Origin: Pseudomonadota bacterium
GTDB taxonomy: Bacteria; Desulfobacterota; Desulfovibrionia; Desulfovibrionales; Desulfomicrobiaceae
Direction: 5' to 3'
DNA length: 28,225 bases
NCBI GenBank assembly: GCA_023393525.1
Contig: JAEWKZ010000112.1
Span: 1-28,225 of the forward strand
Under the pieces are notes generated by a model. That model saw only the letters and a list, made by a program, of their open reading frames with translations. It had not been told where the DNA came from and did not search any database. Both the position numbers and the translations under genes were made by a program. Of the stretch, positions 6,532-15,606 are shown in pieces. How positions within the stretch are numbered: position 1 is the stretch's first letter; each line of letters starts with the position of its first letter.

Positions 6532-8886
6532 CTAAGCTTCGTTTTTGATCCGCAAAAACCCGTCTCCCGAACGCACATGCATGTCCATCTGCGGGAAGGG
6601 GATCTCCACGCCGTTCTCGCGGAATTTGACGTCGATGCTCTCGCGAATCTCGGAACAGGTGGACAATCCCAAATCCACATGCCGCACCCAGAAACGCAAA
6701 ATGAAGTCCAGCGAACTGGCCCCGAAGTCGTTGAAAATGACCCATGTCTCGGGACTCGACATCACGGCCGGGTGCTCGGAGGCCGCTTCCAGCAGGAGCT
6801 TCTTGACCAGCTGCACGTCGGAGCCGTAGGCCACGCGCACCAGCACGTCGCGGCGAATGCGCACATCGTTGCGGTGAGTCCAGTTGGTGACCTGGTTGGC
6901 GATGAGCGTCGAGTTGGGCAGAAAGATCTTGGCGTTTTCAAAGGTCTGGACTTCGGTGTTGCGGATATTGACGTTCATGACCTTGGCCCAGATCCCGTTC
7001 ACTTCAATGATGTCGCCGGGCTGAATGGCGCGGTCGAAGAGAAGAATGAGCCCGCTTATGAAGTTGCTGATGATGGTCTGCATGCCGAAACCGATGCCCA
7101 CGGAAAGACCGCCGGCAATGACCGCGAAGTTGGTCAGGCTAAGCCCCAGCAGGTTCACGCTGAACAGGCCGAAAAGCAGCCACAGGCAGTAGATGCCGAT
7201 GCGCTGCAGCGAAGCCGCCGCGCCGTGATCGATATTTTTCCAGCGCAGATTCTCGCTTTCCAGAACCGTTTTCCAGGCCAGGGCCAGGGACCGGACAACC
7301 TGAAACAGCAGAAGGACAACGCCAAGACGCAGGAAATTGAAGGAGAAATCGCCCCAGTTCAGTTCCAGGGTCGACAGTTTTTCATAAACGGCGTTGGTGC
7401 CGAGGTTGATCGAGACCCAGGCCATCACCCCAATCACCACGACCAGCCAGACCAGGAGCGCCAGGAAGGTCACGGCCAGATCCGCCGCCAGGGCCTTGAA
7501 GCCGGTCTTGTCGATTTTTTCGAACACCACCCGCACCACGCTCGATGCTCCGATGCCCAGTTGCACCGCCAGGGCCAACACGCCCCACAAGGTGCTGGCC
7601 AGCACGGCCAGATTGCCCCAACCGAGCACGGCCACAGCCACCAGGATAGCCATCGCATAAGGGTGCGCCCGCCGGATCAGGCGCTCATAGCGCAGTTCCG
7701 GCTGGATCATGCCGAAGAAGAGACTGCTGAGCACCACAAGGCAGATCCAGGAAAGATGCTCCATCCACTGCGGCAGGCGCAAAACGTCCAGCACCGCCAC
7801 GCTGGTGGACAAAAAGACCAACGGCAGCAAAGGCTGCAAGCTGTCCTTCTGCAACCGTCCACGCACGTTTCTGAAAACCCAGGCCAGGGCCTGCACCCCA
7901 AGCAGCATGAGCACATGCGTGGCGACCAGAAGCAGAGAGGTCTGCTTGACCTGCCCGGCCAGAAAAGCGGCCAGCAGGGACAGCGCCAGGGACAGGCTGA
8001 GAATGCCGAAGGCCGACGTCAGACGCCCCCCCGCGCGGGCGTCTTCAAACACGCCCTTCAGAAAGCGGTACGCGGCGAAGCCGACAAAGACGAAGGGCAG
8101 CCAGAACAGAACGAACATCCCGACCCAGTCCCCGCGCTCCTGCGCCACAGAGGAATACTGACTGACAAAAAGAGCTCTCAGGTTCGAAAACCAATCCACG
8201 AAATCCTTGCGGATGTCCGCGCCGGTGGCCGGCAACAGCCGGAACTCCTTGGCGTCCAGAAACTCCGCTTTCCAGATCAAGGGAAGCTGGGCCTGAAAGG
8301 TGGAGACCCACTCCGCTGTACGGGTCTGGATCTCAACCATCTGGGTCTGCAATTTGTCCAGGTGCCCGCGCAGCTCCTGCGCCTGCCTGTCCACGGCAGT
8401 GACGCTCTTGCGCAAATCCTGAACATCCTCGCGCACGGACTTATCCAGGCCCGCCGACCATTTCCGCTCCAAGTCCTCCTGCAACGCGTCGACGGTGACC
8501 GCCTTCGTCCCGACCTCCTTGACCAGGGTCTCGAGAGGCTGGGCGTCCTTGGCCAGGGTCAGCTGCAAATACGTGGCTTCGGCCAAGGCCACGCGCATGT
8601 CGTACGGGTTCGTCTTGACCATCCGGGCCATGACCTCAAGGGTCTGCAGACGATTGCGGGCAGAATCGAGGGCGGCCTTGAAAGCCTCTTCCCGCGCTTC
8701 GAACTCCGCCTGCAACACGCTCACATCTTTCTGTAACCCTTCAATTTCCTTGATCTTGGCCTGAAAGAAAGAGGAAAGGACCGTCACGCCCTCGGACGCC
8801 GGCCGCGCCTCCTCGGCCACGGCGAGGCTGCCCAAACAGAGCAGACAGGCCGACACAACCGTCAAAATCAGTATCTTTATCTTCAT
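6532..8886 (-). CDS. Large mechanosensitive channel, MscS superfamily (MscK/MscM-like)
   Basis: A 784-residue inner-membrane channel that would open under membrane tension to release osmolytes. The ATG at 8886 gives MKIKILILTVVSACLLCLG, a cleavable signal peptide ending AVAEE. Residues ~30-190 are a periplasmic coiled-coil domain (QAKIKEIEGLQKDVSVLQAEF and DKLQTQMVEIQTRT). About ten hydrophobic segments follow. The MscS core is at ~555-780: pore-lining GGLSVGIGFGMQTIISNF, SGLILLFDRAIQPGD, the beta-domain PNSTLIANQVTNWT, and the C-terminal alpha-beta domain. The length and extra N-terminal helices put it with MscK/YbiO-type channels rather than the ~290-residue MscS. It has a GAGG ribosome-binding site and is monocistronic, lying between two terminators. 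An open frame back to 8910 is rejected because it precedes the signal peptide. Confidence 0.92.
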   Translation of the reverse strand: MKIKILILTVVSACLLCLGSLAVAEEARPASEGVTVLSSFFQAKIKEIEGLQKDVSVLQAEFEAREEAFKAALDSARNRLQTLEVMARMVKTNPYDMRVALAEATYLQLTLAKDAQPLETLVKEVGTKAVTVDALQEDLERKWSAGLDKSVREDVQDLRKSVTAVDRQAQELRGHLDKLQTQMVEIQTRTAEWVSTFQAQLPLIWKAEFLDAKEFRLLPATGADIRKDFVDWFSNLRALFVSQYSSVAQERGDWVGMFVLFWLPFVFVGFAAYRFLKGVFEDARAGGRLTSAFGILSLSLALSLLAAFLAGQVKQTSLLLVATHVLMLLGVQALAWVFRNVRGRLQKDSLQPLLPLVFLSTSVAVLDVLRLPQWMEHLSWICLVVLSSLFFGMIQPELRYERLIRRAHPYAMAILVAVAVLGWGNLAVLASTLWGVLALAVQLGIGASSVVRVVFEKIDKTGFKALAADLAVTFLALLVWLVVVIGVMAWVSINLGTNAVYEKLSTLELNWGDFSFNFLRLGVVLLLFQVVRSLALAWKTVLESENLRWKNIDHGAAASLQRIGIYCLWLLFGLFSVNLLGLSLTNFAVIAGGLSVGIGFGMQTIISNFISGLILLFDRAIQPGDIIEVNGIWAKVMNVNIRNTEVQTFENAKIFLPNSTLIANQVTNWTHRNDVRIRRDVLVRVAYGSDVQLVKKLLLEAASEHPAVMSSPETWVIFNDFGASSLDFILRFWVRHVDLGLSTCSEIRESIDVKFRENGVEIPFPQMDMHVRSGDGFLRIKNEA

Positions 8887-8898
8887 GTCTCCCTCAAA

Positions 8899-8930
8899 CA
8901 AAGAGGCCACCCGTTCCCGAATGGCCTCTT
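8899..8930 (-). terminator. Rho-independent terminator of the lepA-lepB-comM-M48 operon
   Basis: 9-bp stem AAGAGGCCA (8901-8909) and TGGCCTCTT (8922-8930), 12-base loop, followed on the minus strand by a moderately T-rich TGTTTG. It lies 20 bases after the M48 stop and immediately upstream of the mscS-like start, so it separates the two units. Confidence 0.8.
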
Positions 8931-8950
8931 ATGGGTATGAGCCGTCAGGG

Positions 8951-10288
8951 TTAGAGGTATCCCCAGGTTTTGAGCCTGGAATAGGCGTGCTGGGCCATTT
9001 CGCCCTGGGTCACGACTTTCAGGTAACGATGGTATTCCCGGGCCGCGTTCTGCTTGTTCTTCATGCCCTCGTAGGAAAAACCCTTCATGAAAACCGTCGT
9101 CGGGTTGCCGGGCAGGGTCCGTTCGTAGGCCGAAAAATCGGCCAGCGCCGCAGCATAGTCCTTGTTGAGGATGGAGGCCACGCCGTGCATGTGCTGGGCC
9201 TGGGCCTCAGCGGGATAGACCCGCTTCGCCCTGGCCGCATAATCGGCGGCCCCCTTGCCGTTCTTCTGGGCAATCATGCACTTGGACATCATGACCAGAC
9301 CGGCATAATCGTTGGGCGACAGCTTCAGCCCCTCGGCGTACCGGCTCTGGGCAACGGCGTATTCCTTGGCGGCCATGGCCTTGTCCCCTTCCTGGAAAAG
9401 CTTGAACATGGGACGAAGCGTGCGCAACCGCGCCGTGGAGTCCATGTAGCGCTCCCGGTAGTCCGGCAGATTCCCGCTGCCGCCGAAGCGGGTGCGCGAT
9501 CGGGCCACGGCCATTTCGTAGCGTTCGGTGCTCATGGGATGCGAGGAGAACATGGCCTCGATGGCGCTGGGCTGCCGTTTGCTCATGGAACGCAGCACGT
9601 CCATCAGCCCGACCATGCCCTGCGGCGCGTAGCCGGCCCGAACCATGTATTCCATGCCCAGTTCGTCCGCCTGGCGCTCGTCCTCCCGGCTGTACTTGGC
9701 CAGGAACAGGCTGGCCCCCAGTCCGCCCACGGTCCCCGCCAGATTGCCCAGGCTCTGGCTGGCCGTGCCGGCGATAAGCGAGGCGCCGCCCACCAACGCT
9801 CCCAGGATCTTCCCTTTGGACATGCGGGCCGCCGTGTGCCTGGCATTGACGTGCCCCAGCTCATGACCGATCAGTCCGGCCAGTTCGGCCTCGTTGTCCA
9901 GCTCGGCCAGGATTCCGCGCGTGATGGCGATGCTTCCGCCCGGAAAGGCGTAGGCGTTCACATAGGTCGCATTCACGACGTTGAATTTGTACGGCATGTG
10001 CGAGCGGTGCGTGACCCGGGCCAGACGGGCTCCCACTCCGCTCACATAGGCGTTCAGCGCCGCGTCCTGGCTCAAGCCGTAGTCGGCGGAAAATTGATGC
10101 GGCGAATTGACCCTGTCGGCCTGAATCTCCTCTCCTTCACCCATGAGCATGAGCTGGCTCTGCCCGGTCACCGGATTGGCCGCGCACCCGGCCACGGCCG
10201 TGGACACGGCGGCCAAGGCGGAAAGCCTGATGAAATCCCGGCGGGTCAGAGTGCCGCGGTAGGCGCGATCATCAAAAAGAGAGCTCAT
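8951..10288 (-). CDS. Tat-exported M48 metalloprotease lipoprotein with TPR tail (BepA/YfgC-like)
   Basis: A zinc protease of the M48 family that would act in the periplasm on outer-membrane or misfolded proteins. The start at 10288 has GGAGGAG six bases upstream. The N-terminus combines a twin-arginine motif (TRRDFIRL, residues 15-22) with a lipobox ending AVAGC (Cys35), so export as a folded Tat lipoprotein is likely. The catalytic HELGH is at 142-146, followed by NARHTA, and the third zinc-ligand region is EDERQADELGMEYM. The C-terminal ~170 residues are helical TPR-like repeats (QSRYAEGLKLSPNDYAGLV and AADYAARAKRVYPAEAQAQ). In E. coli BepA assists LptD/BAM assembly, but BepA uses Sec, so the Tat route is notable. 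It is the last gene of the lepA operon. Confidence 0.9.
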   Translation of the reverse strand: MSSLFDDRAYRGTLTRRDFIRLSALAAVSTAVAGCAANPVTGQSQLMLMGEGEEIQADRVNSPHQFSADYGLSQDAALNAYVSGVGARLARVTHRSHMPYKFNVVNATYVNAYAFPGGSIAITRGILAELDNEAELAGLIGHELGHVNARHTAARMSKGKILGALVGGASLIAGTASQSLGNLAGTVGGLGASLFLAKYSREDERQADELGMEYMVRAGYAPQGMVGLMDVLRSMSKRQPSAIEAMFSSHPMSTERYEMAVARSRTRFGGSGNLPDYRERYMDSTARLRTLRPMFKLFQEGDKAMAAKEYAVAQSRYAEGLKLSPNDYAGLVMMSKCMIAQKNGKGAADYAARAKRVYPAEAQAQHMHGVASILNKDYAAALADFSAYERTLPGNPTTVFMKGFSYEGMKNKQNAAREYHRYLKVVTQGEMAQHAYSRLKTWGYL

Positions 10289-10366
10289 GTTCGACTCCTC
10301 CAAAAAAATTCATGCGCGTAGCCTACACCAATGGCCCGCACGCTGACAACCCACCCGGACAGCGCC

Positions 10367-11902
10367 TTATTCCCGGCTCTGGCGGTCCAGACCCCGATAA
10401 TTGATGGCTTCGGCCAGATGGGTGACCGTGAGCGTGTCGTCTCCGGCCAGATCGGCGATGGTGCGGGAAATGCGCAGCACGCGCACAAAGGCCCGGGCCG
10501 ACATGCCCAGGCGCTGCACCGCGCCTTCCAGGAAGTCGTGCTCTTTGGCGGTCAGGGGGCAGAAACGCTCCAGCCACTTGCCGGAGAGTTCGGAGTTGGA
10601 GGAAAAATGCAGCCCGGCGTAGCGTTCCCGCTGCACCTTGCGGGCGGCGTCGATGCGCCCCTGCATGACGGCGGAACTGATGCTGCCCTGCTCCTGCTTC
10701 AGATCCCGGTAGGGCACTGCAGGAACCTCCACGTGCAGGTCGATGCGGTCCAGAAGCGGGCCAGAGAGGCGGGAGCGGTAGCGCTGGATCTGGATGGGCG
10801 TGCAGGAACAGTGATGCTTCTCGTCGCCCAGATACCCGCACGGGCAGGGGTTCATGGCCGCGACGAGCATGACGTCGCCAGGGTATTCGAGGGATACGGC
10901 GGCCCGCGAGATGGTCACGCGGCCCTCTTCCAGGGGCTGTCGCAGGACTTCGAGAACATGCTTCTTGAATTCGGGAAGCTCGTCCAGAAAGAGCACGCCC
11001 CTGTGGGCCAGGGACAGTTCCCCGGGACGCGGATAGTGTCCGCCGCCGATCAGCCCGGCGTCGGAAATGGTGTGGTGCGGAGAGCGGAACGGACGCGTCA
11101 CCACCAGGGGCTGTTCCGCAGGCAGCTTGCCGGCCACGGAATAGACCTTGGTCACCTCCAGGGCTTCTTCGAAGCTCAAGGGAGGCAGGACCGTGGGGAT
11201 GCGGCTGGAGAGCATGGTCTTGCCACTGCCCGGCGGGCCGATAAAAATCAGGTTGTGCGAACCGGCGCAGGCGATCTCGATGGCCCGCTTGGCCCGCTCC
11301 TGACCCTTGACCTCGGAGAAGTCGCGCCAGAAGCGCTCCCGCTCGGCCCACAGCCCCTCCACGTCGCAAACCAGCGGATCGAGGCTTTCCTCGCCAAGCA
11401 CGAAACGCACGACCTGGGCCAGGCTCTTGCAGGCGAAAACCGGCAACCCCTGCACCACGGCGGCTTCCCTGCCGTTGGCCTCGGGCACGATCATGCCTCG
11501 CGCCCCGGCCTCGCGGGCCCGCAGGGCCAGGGGCAGCACGCCCGGCACGGGCTTGAGTTCCCCGGAAAGAGAAAGCTCCCCGGCCAGGTACAGACCGGAG
11601 AGCTTGCGTTGATCGATGACTTCGGCCCCGGCCAGAAGGCCCAGGGCCAGGGGGAGATCATAGCCCGAGCCCTCCTTGCGGATGTCGGCCGGGGCGATGT
11701 TCACGGTGATGCGGCTGGGCGGCAGCTTGAAACCCGAATTCTTGAGCGCCGAAAAAACCCGCTCCTTGGCCTCGCGCACCGCCCCCTCGGCCAGGCCGAC
11801 CATGATGAAGGCCGGCATGCCCGAACGCGCCAGGTCCACCTCAAGCTCGATGGAGAATCCGTCGATTCCCAGCAAGGCGGCGGTGGAGACCTTGGCGATC
11901 AT
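10367..11902 (-). CDS. comM: YifB/ComM-type AAA+ ATPase (Mg-chelatase-like)
   Basis: A 511-residue member of the YifB/ComM family. In naturally competent bacteria ComM is a hexameric helicase promoting branch migration during integration of transformed DNA. Domains are an N-terminal Lon-like fold (residues 1-~170: SGMPAFIMVGLAEGAVREAK, GYDLPLALGLLAG), an AAA+ core with Walker A GPPGSGKTM and Walker B RGVLFLDELPEF, the cysteine motif NPCPCGYLGD, and a C-terminal Mg_chelatase_C domain (SARAFVRVLRISRTIADLAG). The ATG at 11902 lies two bases after the lepB TAG, with its ribosome-binding site inside lepB, so translation is coupled. Most genomes carry this gene without known competence, so the DNA-uptake role is an inference. 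Confidence 0.92.
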   Translation of the reverse strand: MIAKVSTAALLGIDGFSIELEVDLARSGMPAFIMVGLAEGAVREAKERVFSALKNSGFKLPPSRITVNIAPADIRKEGSGYDLPLALGLLAGAEVIDQRKLSGLYLAGELSLSGELKPVPGVLPLALRAREAGARGMIVPEANGREAAVVQGLPVFACKSLAQVVRFVLGEESLDPLVCDVEGLWAERERFWRDFSEVKGQERAKRAIEIACAGSHNLIFIGPPGSGKTMLSSRIPTVLPPLSFEEALEVTKVYSVAGKLPAEQPLVVTRPFRSPHHTISDAGLIGGGHYPRPGELSLAHRGVLFLDELPEFKKHVLEVLRQPLEEGRVTISRAAVSLEYPGDVMLVAAMNPCPCGYLGDEKHHCSCTPIQIQRYRSRLSGPLLDRIDLHVEVPAVPYRDLKQEQGSISSAVMQGRIDAARKVQRERYAGLHFSSNSELSGKWLERFCPLTAKEHDFLEGAVQRLGMSARAFVRVLRISRTIADLAGDDTLTVTHLAEAINYRGLDRQSRE

Positions 11903-11904
11903 GC

Positions 11905-12507
11905 CTATTCCACCAGCTGCCCGATGCGTTCCCAGCGGATGTCGGTCAGGCTGGCCCAGGACCAGTACAGGATGAGCGCCTTGCCCTCGATGGTGTCGCG
12001 CTCCACGAAGCCCCAGAAACGGGAGTCGTAGGATTCGTCGCGGTTGTCGCCCATGACGAAATACTTGTTCTCGGGCACCATGACCGGCCCGAAATTGTCC
12101 CGCCGGGGCACGGACGAAGAGGAGTCCACATGCTGGACATAGGGTTCCTGCTGCTCCACCCCGTTCAGGAAAAGCTTCTTATCCCGGACCTCGACCACAT
12201 CGCCCGGCACGCCGATGACGCGCTTGATGAAATCCTTGGAGGGGTCCTCGGGGAACTCGAACACGATGACGTCGCCGCGTTCGGGACCGTCACGCTCGAT
12301 GATCATGGTGTTGGTGAAGGGAATCTTCACGCCGTAGGCGAATTTGGTGACCAGCAGATGGTCGCCGATCTGCAGGGTCTGGAGCATGGATCCGGAAGGG
12401 ATCTTGAAAGCCTGGACTACGAAGGAGCGGATGAAAAACGCCAGAATGAGCGCCACGATGAGCGCTTCGGCGTATTCTTTGAGCATTGTCTGCCAACGAG
12501 GGTTCAT
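11905..12507 (-). CDS. lepB: Signal peptidase I
   Basis: The membrane-anchored Ser/Lys protease that removes signal peptides from Sec- and Tat-exported preproteins. Length is 200 residues. A single N-terminal membrane helix (ALIVALILAFFIRSFVV) precedes box B PSGSM with catalytic Ser40, box C/D with general-base Lys95 (FIKRVIGVPGD), and box E MGDNRDESYDSRFWG. It is short for a Gram-negative enzyme, with one TM helix rather than the two of E. coli. It sits 51 bases after lepA, the classic lepA-lepB pair, and is followed without a gap by comM. Confidence 0.96.
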   Translation of the reverse strand: MNPRWQTMLKEYAEALIVALILAFFIRSFVVQAFKIPSGSMLQTLQIGDHLLVTKFAYGVKIPFTNTMIIERDGPERGDVIVFEFPEDPSKDFIKRVIGVPGDVVEVRDKKLFLNGVEQQEPYVQHVDSSSSVPRRDNFGPVMVPENKYFVMGDNRDESYDSRFWGFVERDTIEGKALILYWSWASLTDIRWERIGQLVE

Positions 12508-12558
12508 GTCTACCTGCCTGATACGTGATCTGCGGATGCAGTTGTTGTCGAAAGGAAT

Positions 12559-14361
12559 CTATTCGTCCGATTGAAGGGCCGCCAGGAACGCTTCCTGCGG
12601 AATCTCCACGCTGCCCATGCGCTTCATGCGCTTCTTGCCTTCTTTCTGTTTCTCCAGGAGCTTGCGCTTTCTGGTGATGTCGCCGCCGTAACACTTGGCC
12701 GTGACGTTCTTGCGCATGGGCGAGACCCGCTCGCGCGCGATGATCTTGCTGCCCACGGCCGCCTGGATGATGATCTCGAAGAGCTGGCGGTGGATGACCC
12801 GCTTGAGCTTCAAGGCCAGCGCCCGGCCCCGGTAGGCCGCGTTGGAGCGGTGCACGATGACGGCCATGGCGTCCACGGGCTCGGAATTGATGAGCACGTC
12901 GAGCTTGACCAGATCGGCCACGCGGTAATCGATGACCTCGTAATCCAGGGAGGCGAACCCCTTGGTCACGGACTTGAGCCGGTCGAAGAAGTCGTAGACG
13001 ATCTCCGAAAAGGGCAATTCGTAGCTGATGACCACGCGGGTGGATGTCAGGTAGCGCATGTCCTTCTGGATGCCGCGCTTCTCCTCGCACAGGCCCAGCA
13101 CGTTGCCCACATAGTCGTTGGGCACGTGGATCTCCATGCGCACGAAGGGCTCCGCGATGGACTGGATTTTTTCCTGTGGGGGCAGATTGCTCGGATTGTC
13201 GATGTCAAAGGTCGCGCCGTCAATACGGGTCACTCGGTAGATGACCGAAGGAGCCGTGGCGATGAGCCTGGCCTGGAACTCGCGCTCCAGGCGTTCCTGG
13301 ATGACCTCCATGTGCAGGAGGCCCAGGAAGCCGCAACGAAAGCCGAAGCCCAGGGCCTGGGAAGTCTCGGGCTCGTAGTACAGGGCCGCGTCGTTGAGTT
13401 GCAGCTTTTCCAGGGCGGACTTCAGGGTGTCGTATTCCGCCGGTTCCACCGGGTACAGGCCGCAGAAGACCATGGGTTTGATGGTCTTGAAGCCAGGGAA
13501 AGGGGAATCGGTGGGATTGTCGGGGTCGGTGATGGTGTCGCCGACCTGGGCGTCTTTAAGTTCCTTGATGGCCGCGCACAGAAAGCCGACCTCGCCCGCG
13601 GCGAGTTCCTTGATGTCCGTCGGTTCGGGGGAGAACACGCCCAGCTTGGTCACCTCGAACTTCTTGCCCGTGGCGCACATCTGCACGCGCTGACCGTTCC
13701 TGACCCGCCCTTCCAGAACCCTGAAAAGCACCACCACGCCCTGGTACGAATCATACCAGGAGTCGAAGATCAGGGCCTTGAGCGGCGCGTCGGTGTCGCC
13801 CCTGGGCGGCGGCACCCGCTCGACCAGACGTTCGAGCAGATCCTCCACCCCAAGCCCCGACTTGGCCGAAACCTTGGCCACGTCGGTGCAATCGATGCCG
13901 ATGACCTCCTCGATCTCCTCCGCCACCCGTTCAGGCTCGGCGCTTGGCAGGTCGATCTTGTTCAAAACCGGCAGCACTTCCAGATCGTTGTCCAGGGCCA
14001 TGTAGACGTTGGCCAGGGTCTGGGCCTCCACGCCCTGGGTGGCGTCGACCACCAGGAGCGCGCCGTCGCAGGCGGCCAGGCTGCGCGAGACTTCGTAGGA
14101 AAAGTCCACGTGGCCGGGGGTATCGATGAGATTGAGGATGTAGGTGCGCCCATCCTTGGCCTTGTAGGGGATGCGCACGCTCTGGGCCTTGATGGTGATG
14201 CCGCGTTCCTGCTCCAGCTCCATGCGGTCCAGATACTGGTCCTTTTTCTGGCGATCGGAAATAAGCCCCGTCTTTTCCATGATCCGGTCGGCCAGAGTGG
14301 ACTTGCCATGGTCAATGTGGGCTATGATGCTGAAATTTCGGATATGTTCTTGTTTTGCCAT
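12559..14361 (-). CDS. lepA: Translation elongation factor 4 (LepA), back-translocating GTPase
   Basis: A ribosome-associated GTPase that aids initiation and ribosome biogenesis or back-translocation under stress. The start at 14361 (MAKQEHIRNFSIIAHIDHGK) gives exactly 600 residues, the family norm, with AGGAA just upstream. An ATG at 14394 lacks a binding site and is rejected. GTPase motifs are G1 AHIDHGKST, the G2 region RGITIKAQSV, G3 DTPGHVDF and G4 NKIDLPSA. EF-G-like domains II, III and V follow, then the LepA-specific C-terminal domain (REFQARLIATAPSVIYRV region and KCYGGDITRKRKLLEKQK). It is first in the operon with lepB, comM and the M48 protease. Confidence 0.97.
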   Translation of the reverse strand: MAKQEHIRNFSIIAHIDHGKSTLADRIMEKTGLISDRQKKDQYLDRMELEQERGITIKAQSVRIPYKAKDGRTYILNLIDTPGHVDFSYEVSRSLAACDGALLVVDATQGVEAQTLANVYMALDNDLEVLPVLNKIDLPSAEPERVAEEIEEVIGIDCTDVAKVSAKSGLGVEDLLERLVERVPPPRGDTDAPLKALIFDSWYDSYQGVVVLFRVLEGRVRNGQRVQMCATGKKFEVTKLGVFSPEPTDIKELAAGEVGFLCAAIKELKDAQVGDTITDPDNPTDSPFPGFKTIKPMVFCGLYPVEPAEYDTLKSALEKLQLNDAALYYEPETSQALGFGFRCGFLGLLHMEVIQERLEREFQARLIATAPSVIYRVTRIDGATFDIDNPSNLPPQEKIQSIAEPFVRMEIHVPNDYVGNVLGLCEEKRGIQKDMRYLTSTRVVISYELPFSEIVYDFFDRLKSVTKGFASLDYEVIDYRVADLVKLDVLINSEPVDAMAVIVHRSNAAYRGRALALKLKRVIHRQLFEIIIQAAVGSKIIARERVSPMRKNVTAKCYGGDITRKRKLLEKQKEGKKRMKRMGSVEIPQEAFLAALQSDE

Positions 14362-14629
14362 ATTTCCTGTGTTGGGAGAAAAACTCGCGTTCATTACGGG
14401 TAAAACGTTTTTTCATATTTGATTTCCCCCAGGATGTCCAATGGGCGCATGGGAGTGCGATTTTCAGAAAAATACGAAAAAATCAAATAAAATCAAGCGG
14501 CTATTTTAGGATACAAAAAGAGGCTCACGGTCGTTCCGAGGGACGGAAGAAGGGCGCGAACAAAACTTGAGGACTTTGGAAATCAGGGATAGGACCATTT
14601 ATCCCATCACCCGCGACCAGGCTGGCGTC
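14362..14629. promoter_or_regulatory. Divergent intergenic region between lepA and the LytTR regulator
   Basis: 268 bases, AT-rich in the middle (14460-14515, runs of A and T), separating two divergent start codons. Promoters for the lepA operon (minus) and the regulator/acs unit (plus) must be here or nearby. On the minus strand TTGATT followed 16 bases later by TATTTT is a possible but weak pair. LytTR proteins bind imperfect direct repeats, but I cannot identify a convincing pair by eye. Confidence 0.4.
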
Positions 14630-15487
14630 ATGCCCAAACTCAAAGCATTGCTTCTGCACCCGGATCCGCAAGTCCGGTCCCAATTGCGAGACATGCTCTC
14701 CCCTGTCAAGGAGATCGCCGTGCTCGGGGAGGCCGTGTCCTCGTTCGAGGCGCTGGAGATGCTGACCTTCATTCCCTACGATGTCTTTTTCATGGGCACA
14801 GACCTGCCGCACGGGGTCAGCGGCATGGAACTGGCCGCGCATCTGGCCCAGGGCGACGATCCGCCAGCGCTCATTTTCCTGGCCACGGAAGAGGATCAGG
14901 CCTTCACCGCCTTCGAACTCGGCGCAGCCGACTACCTGCTCTGGCCCGCGAACGCGAACCGCTTCGCGCGCTCCATCGAGCGCCTGCGGCCGTTGCTGCC
15001 ACGCAAGAAGGCCGCGCCGCCGACCCAGCCCCTGCAGTCCCGTCAGCACATCAGCGAAGAGACCGTGCAGCTGTCCATGGGCGACGACGAGGAGGAGATC
15101 TTCGTCAACGCCCTGCGCCAAGCCTGGGACATGAGCCGGGAGCGTTCGCCCGAGATCGAGAAGCTCCCCGTAAACCAGGAGGGCCGGCACATCCTCATCC
15201 CCTACACCCAGATCGTGTATGTGGAGGCCTACGAGGACTACAGCTTCGTGCACACGGCCCAGGACCGCTTCCTGACCTCCTACCGCCTGAAGAACCTGGA
15301 GGCGCGGCTGCGGCCCCACCGTTTCTGCCGCGTGCACCGCAAGTATCTGGTCAACCTGGACATGGTCACGGAGATCGCCTCCATGCCCGGCGGCAACTTC
15401 ATGCTGCGCACGGCCGGACGCAAGAAGATCGAACTTCCGGTCAGCAGAAGGCGCATCGGCGAACTCAAGAAAATTTTGCAGCTCTAA
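14630..15487 (+). CDS. LytTR-family DNA-binding regulator with a degenerate receiver domain
   Basis: A 285-residue protein with a receiver-like domain (about 1-120) and a C-terminal LytTR DNA-binding domain (about 185-285: PYTQIVYVEAYEDYSFVHT, FCRVHRKYLVNL, IELPVSRRRIGELKKIL). The receiver fold is recognisable (DVFFMGTDLPHGVSGMELA, GAADYLLWP), but where a phospho-acceptor Asp is expected at the end of strand 3 there is Gly56, and the conserved Lys after GAxDYL is Trp105. Phosphorylation is therefore unlikely unless Asp58 substitutes. ATG at 14630 is preferred; a TTG at 14567 in frame lacks a binding site. It lies 119 bases upstream of acs in the same direction, so control of acetate activation is the natural hypothesis. 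No histidine kinase is nearby. Confidence 0.88.
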   Translation: MPKLKALLLHPDPQVRSQLRDMLSPVKEIAVLGEAVSSFEALEMLTFIPYDVFFMGTDLPHGVSGMELAAHLAQGDDPPALIFLATEEDQAFTAFELGAADYLLWPANANRFARSIERLRPLLPRKKAAPPTQPLQSRQHISEETVQLSMGDDEEEIFVNALRQAWDMSRERSPEIEKLPVNQEGRHILIPYTQIVYVEAYEDYSFVHTAQDRFLTSYRLKNLEARLRPHRFCRVHRKYLVNLDMVTEIASMPGGNFMLRTAGRKKIELPVSRRRIGELKKILQL

Positions 15488-15606
15488 CGGCGCTTACCTG
15501 CCCCAACAGGCCATTAGCCGAGAATGGGCTTCCCCCGAATACTAAAATGAGTACACACTATATGGAACCAGGCATGAAACGCGGCCTGCCGCGCAAGGAG
15601 AACGCC

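Noticed and set aside
12571..14403. Very long open frame antisense to lepA
   Set aside because: His/Gly/Asp-rich shadow translation typical of GC-rich antisense frames; lepA is certain. The same holds for the long antisense frames opposite mscS-like, M48, comM, ADP-ligase and mnmE genes.
14567..14629. TTG start extending the LytTR regulator by 21 residues
   Set aside because: No ribosome-binding site, and the extension lies before the first strand of the receiver fold.
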